Made by a program: the position numbers and the translations under genes. Of a stretch of 64,000 nucleotides of DNA, positions 11,438-21,553 are shown piece after piece (within the stretch, counting starts at the first letter, position 1; every line of letters starts with the position of its first letter). The notes beneath the pieces are model-generated. The model worked only from the letters and a program-made list of their open reading frames with translations. It was not told where the DNA came from and searched no databases. Location: NCBI GenBank assembly GCA_009602735.1, contig WELA01006442.1, positions 413,155 to 477,154 on the forward strand. The letters are read 5' to 3'. The DNA is from Mesotaenium endlicherianum (taxonomy: Eukaryota; Streptophyta; Zygnematophyceae; Zygnematales; Mesotaeniaceae).

Positions 11438-11439
11438 GC

Positions 11440-11588
11440 TGTCGTGCATTATGGGGTCGGACGCGTCTAATCTATGTAAGCAACAACAAGTGGTCAAGCA
11501 GGATTGGCTATGGCAAAAGCGAAAATGCATGCGGCCTTATGGCCAAAACAAAGGTCAGCTGTTCGAAGGTCAGCTGTCAAATGTTAAT
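11440..11588 (-). repeat. B segment of M1, next to its polypurine tract
   Basis: This is a near copy of 10277-10430. On the minus strand it follows the tract AGCTGGGGGGGG (C run at 11591-11598 on the plus strand), as the U3 start of a Ty3 LTR would. The GC at 11438-11439 separates it from U0. Confidence 0.75.
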
Positions 11589-11590
11589 TC

Positions 11591-11600
11591 CCCCCCCAGC
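11591..11600 (-). promoter_or_regulatory. Polypurine tract of M1
   Basis: A run of eight C on the plus strand (G on the element strand) lies between the PHD stop region and the B repeat. Ty3-type elements start plus-strand DNA synthesis at such a tract. M2 (about 30471-30478) and E0 (7355-7363) have the same feature. Confidence 0.6.
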
Positions 11601-11602
11601 TC

Positions 11603-11887
11603 TTAGCCTCCAGCTGATGAGCTGATAATGCTATTGCTAGATAATTCTGAGCAGTAACTACAGAACCAGTATCCTGCAAGAACGCGCTCCAGAGGAGGGT
11701 CAAGGCAGCCGATGTGGAAGCCAAGGTTGCAGCTGTTGCAGAGCAGCATCTTGGCCTCCTTGCCAGTGCAATGACAGATCTGGCACGCCCAGTCCTTGGG
11801 CAGCCGCGCGTCGCGAGGACAAACCTGCGCATCAAGGAAGGTGGCATGGTCCACAGTTCTTTGTGTGGTCCTTGTGAAGACGGCCAT
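11603..11887 (-). pseudogene. PHD finger at the C-terminus of the M1 polyprotein (domain itself intact)
   Basis: The frame contains a complete C4HC3 PHD finger: WACQIC, an 11-residue spacer, CNSCNLGFHIGC, a PP-containing loop, then YWFCSYC. All eight metal ligands and the Trp before the last Cys pair are present. It follows the integrase C-terminal region, and in M2 the two are joined in one frame. In M1 a small deletion near 11840 puts the finger in another frame, so the polyprotein is broken just before it. Chromoviruses have a chromodomain here that guides integration to marked chromatin; a PHD finger could do the same by reading histone H3, but that is inference. A further CGPC...VC pair lies just upstream and might form an extra zinc site. 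Confidence 0.8.
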
Positions 11888-13069
11888 CTGCGCCTTCCAG
11901 CTCCAGTACTCTCAACGCCAAGGCGCGCTTGACGCGCAGGATGACTGGCAAGCTGCTGGTGTTGAGGGTGTTCTTTGTCTGGCGTTGCAGGTACACGTAG
12001 TCACCTGCGGATAATTGCAACACCCAAGGACGATAGGCTCCTCCACGAGTCATGGCATACCTGAGCATGTCGCGATGCTGACAGATACTGAGGTTGTCCA
12101 TGGCCATGGGCATCAGGCGCTGGAACAGCTAAGCACGTAGCCCGATAAGAGCACTCCATGTGTCGAGACTGTCCAAGTCCAGGACACTCTCAGCCACGGT
12201 CCTGGCTGCGGCGGGCAAGAGCGACTGGCGTCCATAAAGGAGGAAGTAGGGAGAATGAGAGGCCAAGGAAGCCTGGCAACTGCACCTGTATCCCATAGCC
12301 AACCATGGAAGTGCGTTGTCCCAATGGGTGCTGTCGTGGGTCAGGCAGTGTTGCGCAGCTTGACGGTCTGAACCATGCGCTCAACAAGGCCGTCAGCCTA
12401 GGGGTGATTGCGGGAGGTAGTGCGATGGTTGACCATAGAGCACTCCAGCAACTTCTGAAAGCTGCCCTGGAACTCGTTGCCCTGGTCGGTTAGAACCTTA
12501 GCGCAGCCGCCAAAACGGCTAAGGACCTGATCAAGGAACGCCTGAGCGATCCCCTCACTGGCCTTGCTGGGCAAAGGCACAAGCTCGATCCACTTGGACA
12601 GGTGCTCAATCATCACCAAAACGTAGAAGTTGCCTCGACGGGACTTGGGGAACTCCCCAGCCAAGTCCAACGACCACCAGTAGAACAGCCCCTGAATGGG
12701 CAGGGGGCTGAGGGCAACAGTGCGTGCCGTGAAGCTCAAGCGCACACGGTCACAGAGAGTGCACCTGCTGACGACGTCGGCCACGACCTTAGCCATGCCA
12801 TGCCACCAGTACTCTGCCTGCAGCAGGTTGAGAGTGTGCTTGACACCGAAGTGTCCAAGGGCCTCATGAATAGTGCGCACCAGCTGGCTGCGTATAGCAG
12901 GCTCAAGGACCACCAGGACAAAGCCGTCGGCCATCACACGCCTCAGCCAACCCTCCCTAAGGACAAAATCCCGGCTGCGCTTGAGGACGCGGTCGCGCTC
13001 CCTCGCATCCATGCCTGGCGCCAGCTCCTTAGCGGCAACGTATTGCAGCAACGCGCCATCGTCCCACAC
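11832..13069 (-). pseudogene. Integrase of M1 (broken by a TAG and a frameshift)
   Basis: The N-terminal zinc-binding HHCC motif is present (HEALGHFGVKHT, then CTLC). The core has Asp in SLDLAGEF, Asp in VLTDQGNEF and Glu in ADGLVERM, giving the D,D,E triad. A TAG interrupts the frame just before the Glu segment at about 12398; M2 has CAG (Gln) at this codon, so one substitution explains it. Downstream come the SPYFLLYGR motif and a C-terminal beta-rich region with AGDYVYL and LRVKRALALRVLEL (12113-11832). The reading frame changes at least once between core and C-terminus. It acts with the PHD finger that follows. Confidence 0.85.
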
Positions 13070-14492
13070 GTCCTTGGGCCCGTGCTGCCTGCTGTTGTGC
13101 TCTCTGCTGCTGCTGCCAACGCCAAACGCCTTGTGTTGACCACCACCAGGTCGTGGTCAATGAGCCCTGCGGGCTGTGCATTGCTGTCCATTGTGAAGGC
13201 CAAGAAGGCAGCCGCATGCCAGGCCACTGGCTTGTCCTCATTGTGCCAGGCCACGGTCAAATCCTTGGAAGAGGGCAGCGGGTTGCGGCTGAGGCCGTCG
13301 GCGTCCATGTTGGTTGAGCCTGGGCGGTGGTGCACGTCAAACGTGTACTCCTGCAGAATGAGTGCCCACCGCGCGTACTTGCTTGTAAGGCGCTCCGACG
13401 TCATGAGCCACTTGAGCAGTTGATGGTCAATGACGAGGCGGAAGTGGGTGCCGTAGAGGTAATGCTTGAAGTGCACGATCATCCAGACCGCTGCCAGGCA
13501 CTCCCCCTTATAAGAGCCATAGTTGGCCTCGGCGCGATTGTTGCTGCGGCTGGCATACGCCACCACGTGCTCGCAAGCGTCGTGCTCCTGAACCAGCACT
13601 ACTCCCAGCCCTGCTTGCGACCAGTCGGTGTGGAGGATGAAGGGCTTAGTGTGGTCAGGCCGCCGCAGCACTGGGGCGCTCACCAGCAGCTCCTTGAGCT
13701 TATCAAACGCCACCTGCTGCTCTGTCCCTATACGTAGGCCACCCCCTTCCGCAGCAAATCATTAAGTGGCTTAGCGAGCTCGCTAAAGCCAGGCATAAAG
13801 CGGCGGTAATAATTGGCAATCTCAAGGAAGGCCCTCAGCTGCAAGATGTCGGTAGGCAGCGGGATCCCTGTGATGGCCGAGATCTTGGCCAGCTGCAGTG
13901 CCAAGCCACTGGAGGAGAGTAGATGCCCAAGGTACTCTACCTCTCGAGTCGCAAAGGTGCACTTTCCTGGATGACACTTGAGCCCAACGGCCTCCAAGCG
14001 GTCCACAACGGCGTTGATGTGTGCCACGTGCTCCTCAAACGTCATACTGAAGACGAGCACGTCATCAATATAGCACCAAGAAAAAGATAGCCCTGCCAGC
14101 TCCTTATCCATGACCCATTGGAAGGTAGCTGGAGCGTTCTTCAACCCAAAGGGCATCACCCTCCACTTGTAGAGGCGTTGTGCCCCCCAAAACGCTGTCT
14201 TGTGCTGGTCCTTTTCCGCAATAGGTATCTAGTTGAAGCCTTGCCTCAAGTCTAGCATTGAGAACCACGTGCACGTGCCAATATCATCAAAGATCTTGTC
14301 AGGGGTAGACATAGAATATCTGTCCTGCTCTGTGACCTCGTTCAGCTTACGATAGTCACCGCACATCCTCTTCTCAAACCAATTGCCTGAGGCATCCTTC
14401 TTTGCCGGCATGACGGTGGGGGCTGTGTAGGTAAAGGAGGACTTCCAAATAAGCTGGTTGTCTTCCAGTTTGCCTGTCTGCGTGCTGATCAA
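12943..14492 (-). pseudogene. Reverse transcriptase and RNase H of M1
   Basis: RT begins about 14492 with APTVMPAKKDASG, MCGDYRKLN and FSMLDLRQGF. After a stop near 14229 it continues with MPFGLKNAPATFQ, the active-site box WCYIDDVLVFS with both Asp, GLKCHPGKCTFA and YLGH. A second break near 13728 leads to the RNase H part (13713-12943): PFILHTDWSQAGLGVVL, VVAYASRSNN, ECLAAVW and a DADGLSR end. The first RNase H Asp and the Glu of ECLAAVW are present. The order RT, RNase H, integrase is that of Ty3/gypsy. At least two stops make this copy inactive. Confidence 0.88.
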
Positions 14493-14499
14493 GCCGTCC

Positions 14500-15291
14500 T
14501 CAAAGTGATTGTAGCGGTATCGCTTCTAGAAGATGGTTACATCCGACGTGAGGCGGAGCCTCATGGGGTCGCCAGTGTAGCGCCCCAAGTCCTGCATGCC
14601 ACTGGCAAAGCAAGCATTGCGCCGAGCATCGAGCATCCCTGTCAGCTGCGCTGCTTGCTCCGCGGTAAGGGTCCCCCCCAGCTTCCATGTAGGGGCTGCT
14701 GGGGGCGGTGCCTGCCCTGCACCTGTCGCCTTGTGGGCTGCTGCTGCTGCGCTCTGCCCTCCTGCTGGCGTTGCTTGTCTGCTGGCAGAGAGCAGCTCGC
14801 CTGCTTCTGCTCTTGCTGGCCTCTACTGGCTCCTGCTGGCGCTTGCTGGCACCTGCTGGCTCTTGCTAGCTCCTGCTAGCATCTGCCCTGTGGCTGCCAG
14901 CTGTCCCGTCGGAGCCGCCTACTGGCGTGCAGGAGGAAAAGAAAGGGGGAGCGATGCGGCTCGCTGGCCCGCAGTGCCCTCTCCCCGGGCCAATGTGGCT
15001 CCCTGTCCGGGTGAGTCCTCTCCCTGGGCCGTCCTCCCCCCAGCGCGCCAGAGTTGGCGTTGGATGTGGGTGGCGGCTGGTACGGGCGGCAAGGAGGAGC
15101 CTGCGGGGCAGGCCCTTCCCTCTGGGAGCGCCAGCGGCTATCGAGTGGAGGGCAAGCGCTGTTGTCCTCGAAAGAGCTATCATCGGGCGCGTCCATACAA
15201 CAAAGGAGCTCGGGATGGCGGGCCTCCCGATAGAGGGGAGTCAAGGCCTGCGTCTGCAAAAGATCCAAGTCAAGATGTTGGCATCAATGAC
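14500..15291 (-). pseudogene. Linker between methyltransferase and RT in M1 (low complexity)
   Basis: Ala/Pro/Gln-rich coding remnants lie between methyltransferase and RT. The part next to RT resembles 33419-33838 in M2, which has LTEAQAAQLTVLLDARRSARFA and a GRYTGDPMRIPL stretch shortly before RT. In M1 this segment shows several frame changes and a run of LLALA-type repeats on the plus strand (14790-14880) made of CTGGC/CTCCTG units. No catalytic motif is seen. It may be the spacer where pol is processed. Confidence 0.5.
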
Positions 15292-16207
15292 CTACCTCAA
15301 AAGCCAAGCGCGGTTGACCTCGGTGATGCCATCCACCTGGGTTAGATGGGCCGGAAAGCCCATGGCGCGCTCCATCTCCACGATGCGCGGCCGCTCGTAC
15401 AGGCCGGAGGAAAGGTCAATGAGCATGCCGCAAGCCGCGCCGATGTAGGCGGCGCTGTCGTAGCTGCTGACAAAAGTTGGCAAAGCGCGCGTGACATCGC
15501 CAAGCACCTCACACTGGGCCTGCAACGGATGGGGCAAGGCTGTAACGCGCTGGGCCAGCCGTGCAACGTCGAGGATGGAGTCAACGTTGCACGTGTGGAG
15601 GGGGTGCGCGGCTGCCAGGGCCTCCAGCATGCTTGGTAGGGCCAGGTTGGTGAAATAGGCGTGTACGCGGTGGGCAAAGGAGCCAATCTGCGCCGCGTCA
15701 ATGATCGCCTCGCGCCCAAGGTAGCTGCTGCAGAGCTCAAAGTTGGCGCAAACATTGGCTCGCTCGTCGCCGCGCACCGCCACATTCTCCAAGACCCACG
15801 CGAGGGAGTGAGGTGGCTGGCGCGTCTCAACCAAGTTGAGGACGCAAAGGAGGTGCCAGAAGAGCGCCGTGTGAGGGCCGCTGAGGGCACCGCCGCGGCC
15901 GGCGATGGAGAATCCCTGGCATTTTCAGCCAGCAATGACGAGGTCCACTGGGCCAAGGCGCGTCACGTGCTCGTCGGTGATGTTGCGGATGTCCATGGGC
16001 CACCCAGTCTGCACATGGCGGAAGGCGCGTGCAGGGAAGATGTCGGGGAAGCGCTCGTGAGAGAGCGCCATCAGACGTCGGGCAACCTGCTGCGCCTCAG
16101 GGTCCGGATTGATGTAGACGTAGCGTCGGACGAGAATGCCAGCTTGCACTGTCGCCAGCAACCCAATGGCGATGCCGGCGAACATCTCCACCAAAACGAT
16201 GCCGCCA
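15292..16207 (-). pseudogene. DNMT3-type cytosine-C5 methyltransferase domain of M1
   Basis: Motif I reads VEMFAGIAIGLLATVQAGI, close to the FDGIATGL signature of DNMT3 enzymes. Next come MDIRNIT, HVTRLGPVDLVIAG, then motif IV around the catalytic Cys (CQGFSIAGRGGAL), LFWHLL, motif VI WVLENVAV, motif VIII REAIIDAAQIGSFAHRVHAYF, and EMERAMGFP-type motif IX near the end. Motif order I, IV, VI, VIII, IX excludes the rearranged DRM type. The codon before motif IV is TGA (TGG in M2), and the next residue is Lys where M2 has Glu, so M1 ends translation two codons before the Cys. The frame also shifts once in the second half. It would methylate DNA at C5 of cytosine; target and activity are unknown. 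Confidence 0.85.
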
Positions 16208-16740
16208 GGTCGCTAATCTAGCTAGTCCGTGTAGATCGGCGTCGGCAGGGCCCATGGCAGGATGGCTTAGCTTCGCGGTGGGCGGGTACATAAGGACAAC
16301 GTTGTACTGGTGTGGGGCCATGCGGAGTGCAGCGACGGCACGGTCGGCGTAGTCGCGCGTAAGATGTGGAAGAGGCCCAGCGGCTGGGGCTGGGTGACGC
16401 GCGCGTGGGTCTGGTACCGATGCCACCTGTCCTAAGCGTCCTGCAGGATGTGCAAGGGAACAGGTGTCGAGCGTGACTGGGCCGTGCGCACAAAGATGAG
16501 TTGCCACAAGCGCCTAGCCTCGTGATCCTGCGCATGAGAAGCGGCATCCGCCAACTGGTCCAAAATCGGGCGTTGAGGCAGGTACGGATGCGGGTCGTAG
16601 TACGCCTGCTGGCGTTGGTGGAACGGGAGGTTCCCCGGGTTGGCGCTGCCGGCTGGCTCTATGCGGTAGGCAAACTGTCAGACGCGCACTAGCTGGCGGG
16701 GCGTCAGCTGCACCCAGGCACGTAGCTGAGGGTGTAGCGG
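16208..16740 (-). pseudogene. Conserved region of unknown fold directly before the M1 methyltransferase
   Basis: Frames here match 35010-35480 of M2: PHPYLPQ/FDPRPQPHQ, an Ala/Gln/His-rich helix, DYADRAVAALRMAPHQYN and a PAMG segment ending a few residues before motif I. Because it is kept in both units it is probably part of the methyltransferase module (a DNA- or chromatin-binding N-terminal region, or a protease-linked spacer). I do not recognise a family. M1 has a stop near 16435 and frame changes. Confidence 0.5.
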
Positions 16741-18289
16741 CTGTTGATTGCCTGGATGCTGGTGACGGCGCGCCAGATCAGCAACGGCTGCGGCGCGGCA
16801 ACTGGGTCTGGAGTTGCATGCATGGGTGCTGGTGCAGGCCACCTTGGAGGGAGGGGGACCGCCAGGCCCGTCATCGGCAAAGTGGCTGCAAGGAACTGGC
16901 GAGCGCTAGTTGTACAGAGCGTGAGAGGCGAACGTGGTGGACTGCAAACCGTCCTCTCGGTTGTCTGCCTCGTGGTAGGGCTGAGTGGCTGCCCAATCGC
17001 GGCTGTTGCAATAGGGCGGCATGAGGGACTGACCACATTGGGGCGGAGTCGTGAGGCTGCTCTCGATGCGCAGGCTGCGCCTGAGCTGCGGCGGGGTGAC
17101 AGCGCGTCGCCTGCCACGCAGCCCGCGACCCGACTCTGGGTGTAGGATTGAGCGTACGGGGACGGCAGTCATTGCAATGCCTGCGACGTTGGCCACTACG
17201 CGGGCTGCCTGAGCACCAGTGTTGGATGTGGCGGAGGTGGCTGCGGAGAACGCGTGGGCTTGGGACCGGTCGTTGCTGGTGCCTCCGTTGTACAGGTGAT
17301 GCGAGAGGTCGCGATAACTGGCCTCTATGGAGCAGTCAAGCTTGGGCTGGCATCGAGGGCCTGCGGCACAGCGATAGGCTGCGCCAAACCTGGCGGACGC
17401 TGGGCGGCTGAACCCAGGCGGTCCGGCTGAGGGAGTGCGGCCAAATCTTGGAGGTCCAGCAGGCTTGTCGAAGCCTGGTGGCCTTGTCAGAGTGCTGAAC
17501 CCTGGGGGTCCCGTGGGTCTACGGCAAATGTGAGCAACGGGAGTGACGGGCCGCGCTTGCGACTCAGTCACCTTGTAGGACTCCTGTGGCGCGCGCTTGT
17601 ACGACTTGTTGTCTATCAGAGGGTCGTAGGCCGCCTGACGCATGGCCTCCTCCTCTCAAGAGGTCGTGCGGCGGTCGGAGTCGTCAGTGTGCATCGATGA
17701 CAAAGGTGGCTGCGACGCCATCTGGAACTGCATGGCCACTCCAACTGGTACCTCCTGTCGCAGGCGGACGTTGGATCGGGCATCTGGCAAGTGAGCCCTC
17801 TTGCACGGAGGCTGCGCAGGGGCGAGCGGCAGGCTTGTGCCCGCAACAGCGGCGAAGAGCTTGTGGGCCCTAGCAGTGGTAGCCAGTGCGGTGGCGGCAA
17901 CATTGGCGGCTGCGGTCGCTGCCGCTGTAATTCGGCGCATTGCGGCATGCTGTGCTGCGTAAATGCGCACTGACTCTTGCGCCTACGTCGTTAGCAGCTC
18001 TGCCTGCTGTTGTGGAGTAAGGTGGAGCTTTGCGCTCGGTAGCTCTGGCTCCTCGTCTTGGGGCTGGAGCAGGTTGGCCTCGATAGAAACGTCGTCCTCC
18101 TCTGGGCCGCCCTTGCGTGTCTGTGTGACGCCGGACCAGTCCTCATCGTCGCCGAGCGCTATGAAGCCGTAGAGGATTGCTGAGGTGGGACGCTGATCTA
18201 AAATGTCCATCGGCAACGAGGCCGTGCGCGTGCCTCCCTGTGCGCCAGTCGGGCCGATAGTGTGCTTGCTCTGTCCAGTTATCCACCGC
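16741..18289 (-). pseudogene. Pro/Ala-rich polyprotein spacer of M1 with GPPGF repeats
   Basis: Between protease and methyltransferase lies about 1.5 kb of open but low-complexity coding. Around 17390-17520 the frame shows repeats of GPPGF or close variants (TGPPGF, TRPPGF, AGPPRF, AGPPGF). Around 17656-17970 an Ala-rich stretch (AATAAANVAATALATTARAH) precedes DARSNVRLRQEVPVGVA, similar to SARLDIRVQHDVPAGVG in M2 (about 36530-36590). Acidic residues (GDDEDW, EEDDVS) dominate at 18050-18150. The function is unknown; such spacers often hold protease cleavage sites. Confidence 0.5.
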
Positions 18290-18590
18290 TGCTCCAATAG
18301 GGACGAGCACGTCTTGCCCCAGGAGGACGTTGAAGGTGTCAGAGCGCGTCACCAACGCGTGACGATGGATCGTTGTCTCGTCCTTGATCCCAAGTCAAAA
18401 AGTGAAGATGAGCGCCAGCCGAGTGCGCCCCATCACGAACTCGGATGTGCCAGTTGCAGTGTTGATTCGCATGGGAGAATCCTCCAGGTCAGCTGAGGAG
18501 AGGCCCAACTGCGAGAGATAGCTGTGACTGATCAAAACTGGTTGTGCGCCGGTGTCAAAGATGATGCACTGAGGGGCCTACTTGTTGACC
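18290..18590 (-). pseudogene. Aspartic protease of M1
   Basis: The minus strand reads IIFDTGAQPVLISHSYL near 18575-18520, the DTGA active-site motif of retropepsin-like proteases, and later TFNVLLGQDVLVPIG, which matches the end of the fold (h-x-LLG-x-D). A one-base shift near 18395 separates the halves. The spacing of about 75 residues fits a Ty3 protease. E3 has a homologous pair of motifs (LLDTGTQPVIL and CDIFLGTETLIPLG). M2 has no such sequence. Confidence 0.75.
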
Positions 18591-19197
18591 AGCATGATCC
18601 CTTGCGCGTTGTCTAAAATTGCCGCGTTAGGGCTGCTGATCAGCCTGTGCTCGTGCGAGGGTCGAGCGGGGGCAGAGAGCGTTGCAGTGGAAGCTCTTGC
18701 TAACCAACCTGTCCGTGCCTGTGCAGGCCCCAGGGGCACGGGAACGGGAGCATCAGCTGGGCGGCCTGCCGAGTTGCCTCCAACGTCACGCCAATCTTGG
18801 CAAATGACACCGCCGGCATGCGGTGCAGTGCCAGCAATAGCACCTCAGCGTTCAACTCTACCGTCATCACTGGTGACGCGAGTGCGTGCAGTGCTGGCAT
18901 GACTGGCGCTGCTGGAGGGTCTAGGACGCGGAAGGAGCAAGGCAGATGTTGGGCTTCCTTCGTACGCCGTCCTTGGTCGGGTCTGTTGCGCTTGGACGAG
19001 CCTGATGCTCGACTCGCAGCTGCCACAAGCGGGCGCTTGCGTGTAGCCTCGTGAGCTGTCAGACCACTGCCGAGTGGGTGTTTTAGTGCGCGGCAGACGA
19101 GAGCTGCGGCTGTTGTCCCTGGCGAACCTGGCGCTATTGCAAGCGAAGGCACCAGCGCGTGCTCTGGCAGGGGCGCTGGCGTCCTGGCGAGGGTGAG
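18591..19197 (-). pseudogene. Gag-protease spacer of M1, 3' part
   Basis: An open Ala/Pro/Arg-rich frame (18700-19152) holds an amphipathic segment, MTVELNAEVLLLALHRMP, just before the protease. The sequence is interrupted by the truncated insertion at 19198 and should continue at 20248-20779. No motif is recognised. Confidence 0.45.
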
Positions 19198-20247
19198 TGT
19201 AATGAATCAGTATATTAGTAGATATAATATTCATTTAAATATAATAGTTAATTTAGTTCAGCCTGCTGAACTCTAGTTAGTAGTCAGTCTGCTGAACTTT
19301 AGTTAATAATCAGTTTAATGACTCGGCCAAAAGCAGCAGGCTGAAGTCAACTTAAGTCAGCTTGCTGACACATTCTTTGACAGCCAGCTGACTTCCGTAC
19401 TCGGTAGCAGCGAACTGCCTTGATATGTATTTAAGTANTGATATGCATTTAAGTACCACCTGCTAGATGAATGGCCACATGACATCCCCATGATGGATGG
19501 CTATTCGAGATGATGGGAGATGGCGGTGGATTTGGTTAACCGAGGTCCTACCAACGTGGTTAACTCCCGGGTAGGCGGTGCCATCGCACTGACCGTTGAA
19601 CAGTAAACTCATTCCATGTACATATGCTAGGATTGCTCTCGAGTTCGGCATTCGGAAACGAGGCCAACTCTCTTGTACAGCTTACGGAGAGAACTCTGAA
19701 TCCAAGGCGAGAAGCCATTGATACGCACTGTCTTCTAACCTTGCTTATGTATGAGTTTACTGATTTGCATCATTGATACTAGTTTACTCACATTTGACTT
19801 ACGAGTATTATTTCCTGCTAGTATATTGTCCTTTGCCGTTGAACTAGTTAACGGAAATACCATAAAGATTACTTGCTGATATAAAGATCTTTATTAATTG
19901 TTAATCGCCTATTTGGTAAGTCGATTCATGTCAGTGGTATCGGAGCTCTTATCACAGTCTTCTTTATATGGTAAGGACAAGGTCTCAAACTAGTAACTCC
20001 CGAGACATGGAGAACCAGGATAACGAGAATGTCGAAAACCAGGCGGAAAGCCATGTAGCGGGAAACCGTACCTATTCGGAAGCAGTAGCGGATACTGCAG
20101 CTAGGGAGGCAGCAGATGAGGCAGCTGCTATTGCCTCAGTCGCAGCTCAGCAAGCTGAGGAGGAGATAGCCAGACTAGAAGCTGAACAAGTAGCAAAGGC
20201 CGCTGAAGATATACAAAGGAGGGAAGGACAGCCAGCTGACGAGCGCN
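19198..20247 (+). mobile_element. Truncated LTR element: LTR, primer site and gag start only
   Basis: The LTR (19198-19933, 736 bp) begins TGTAATGAATC and ends GATTCATGTCA, imperfect inverted ends. A primer site TGGTATCGGAGCTC follows at 19935, fitting initiator tRNA-Met. A gag-like frame starts at 19968 (MVRTRSQTSN), followed by an Ala/Glu-rich coiled-coil region. The element ends at a single N (20247), where M1 sequence resumes. The rest of the element, second LTR and target duplication are missing, so an assembly misjoin or collapse at the N is likely. GTGAG precedes the LTR at 19193-19197. Confidence 0.7.
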
Positions 20248-20779
20248 GCAAGTCCTGGCGCAGGCGTCGGGACGGCAGCAGGGACCTGCAAGACCCCTGC
20301 TAGACCGCCAGGTGGCGCACCAGGGTCGCCCCTGAGGCGCACCAGGCTGGTTGCCAATCCGCCGGCACTCTCTCTTGCGTGGGGCCCATGCAATGCTCGA
20401 GCGTCTCGCTTCCGCGCAAGAAGACCCTGCGCAGCCTCGACAGCGCAGCTTGCGGGGCTGTCGGGATTTTGCGCGCAGCCAGGGTTTAGGCCCTGGCTGA
20501 GCAAGGCCGTGCGCAAGCCGTCGGGCGGCTTCCCGATGATCAGGTTGTGCGGCGGTGTCGGGGACGCCCCCACCTGGTGGATAGTGCCTGCCCCCTCCGC
20601 CGTCTGCGCTCCTGCCGGGTCGAGCCACCTGCGCACGCCAAGTGGCGACGCCTGAGAGCAGCTGCCAAATGAAGCTGCAAAGGCTGGCGTGCCAAGGGCG
20701 AGGAGGCCAGGTCGCCAAAAGGGACCTCGCGCCGCCGTCCCTGGTGACTGACCATGGGCAACGATGACGGTGATGGGGC
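20248..20779 (-). pseudogene. Gag-protease spacer of M1, middle part
   Basis: GC-rich, open on the minus strand over 150-200 codons with Ala/Gly/Pro/Arg-rich products and no recognised motif. It lies between two insertions and is continuous with M1 coding on both sides by position only. Confidence 0.4.
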
Positions 20780-20784
20780 CTGGC
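20780..20784. repeat. Target duplication (CTGGC), left copy
   Basis: CTGGC directly precedes the LTR start at 20785 and is repeated at 27518-27522 after the second LTR. This proves ordinary integration of the 20785-27517 element into M1. Confidence 0.9.
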
Positions 20785-21212
20785 TGTAACGATTTGAGCT
20801 TTTTAGGCGTATTTGGGACGTTTTCCCAATTACCTAAAATACGTTATACTATTTATCATAAGTTGTTTGATAAATGATTGCATCACATTGGATTATTCAC
20901 CACACACGTGTGCTGATTAATTCCCTGACGATTGGCGAAACGACCGAGATAGTATTGCAAAAAGCGCCATAACGTAATTCGACTACTTCGCAAAAGTACA
21001 ACATAAGTATTCATAAAGTTACTTTGAATAATTATGAGATGATAATTTAAGTAATCATTGTTTGATTAAGTTATTTTGATTGTCATTATTACAAATAATG
21101 GACAATCACAGATTTTGGATTACGACTAGTCGTAATACGAAGAAACTGTCGTATCATTAATACAAACAAACAGTCGTAAAGTCAAATGAAACGAAATATG
21201 CATAGTCGCTTT

Positions 21213-21278
21213 GCATCCGAGCGGATTCGAACCCGCGACTTTCGTTTGAAACGTTCACACCTAACCGATTGGCCAAAA
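21213..21278 (-). ncRNA. tRNA-like block with Pol III A- and B-box motifs, antisense inside the LTR
   Basis: Read on the minus strand this block has TTGGCCAATCGGTTAGG (D-arm and A-box like) and GCGGGTTCGAATCCGC (a full T-arm with the B-box GGTTCGAATCC), ending CTCGGATGC. The spacing of about 30 bases between boxes is tRNA-like. The 5' acceptor strand does not pair with the 3' end, and no good anticodon stem is seen, so this is a tRNA relic or tRNA-derived promoter rather than a working tRNA. The 3' LTR (about 27004-27070, one B-box change) and the solo LTR (48286-48349) keep it. Confidence 0.5.
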
Positions 21279-21545
21279 TAGCTTTTTATTCTACCGGTTC
21301 ATGACGAAAGCATGTGTACGCGACTCCGCGATCAATCGCGACTTTTTCGGAAAGTCGCGAGATCGCGAAAACGCCCGTTTGGCGCGAAACGGTTTTTCGG
21401 AAACCGTCGAAAAGTCTCCAAACGGGCAACTGCGCGTTTCGAGCATTCGGCCGAATGGGACACGTCCCTTCGACCGTTTTCGTTGAACATGAACCAGTGC
21501 CCTAGGTGGTGACTCGAAGCACTCCAGTGCCTCATGTTGTGCAGG

Positions 21546-21553
21546 TATAAATA
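21546..21553 (+). promoter_or_regulatory. TATA box of the LTR
   Basis: TATAAATA in the centre of a 20-bp near-perfect palindrome. The same sequence is kept in the 3' LTR at 27337-27344 and in the solo LTR in reverse. Confidence 0.65.

Noticed and set aside
12602-13423. 273-codon plus-strand open frame over the M1 integrase and RNase H
   Set aside because: Antisense of clear integrase and RNase H motifs; no domain of its own.
15292-16207. DRM-type (rearranged) plant methyltransferase
   Set aside because: Motif order is I-IV-VI-VIII-IX, not VI-X followed by I-IV.
21213-21278. Functional tRNA gene
   Set aside because: T-arm and D-arm look right, but the acceptor stem does not pair and no sound anticodon arm is visible.
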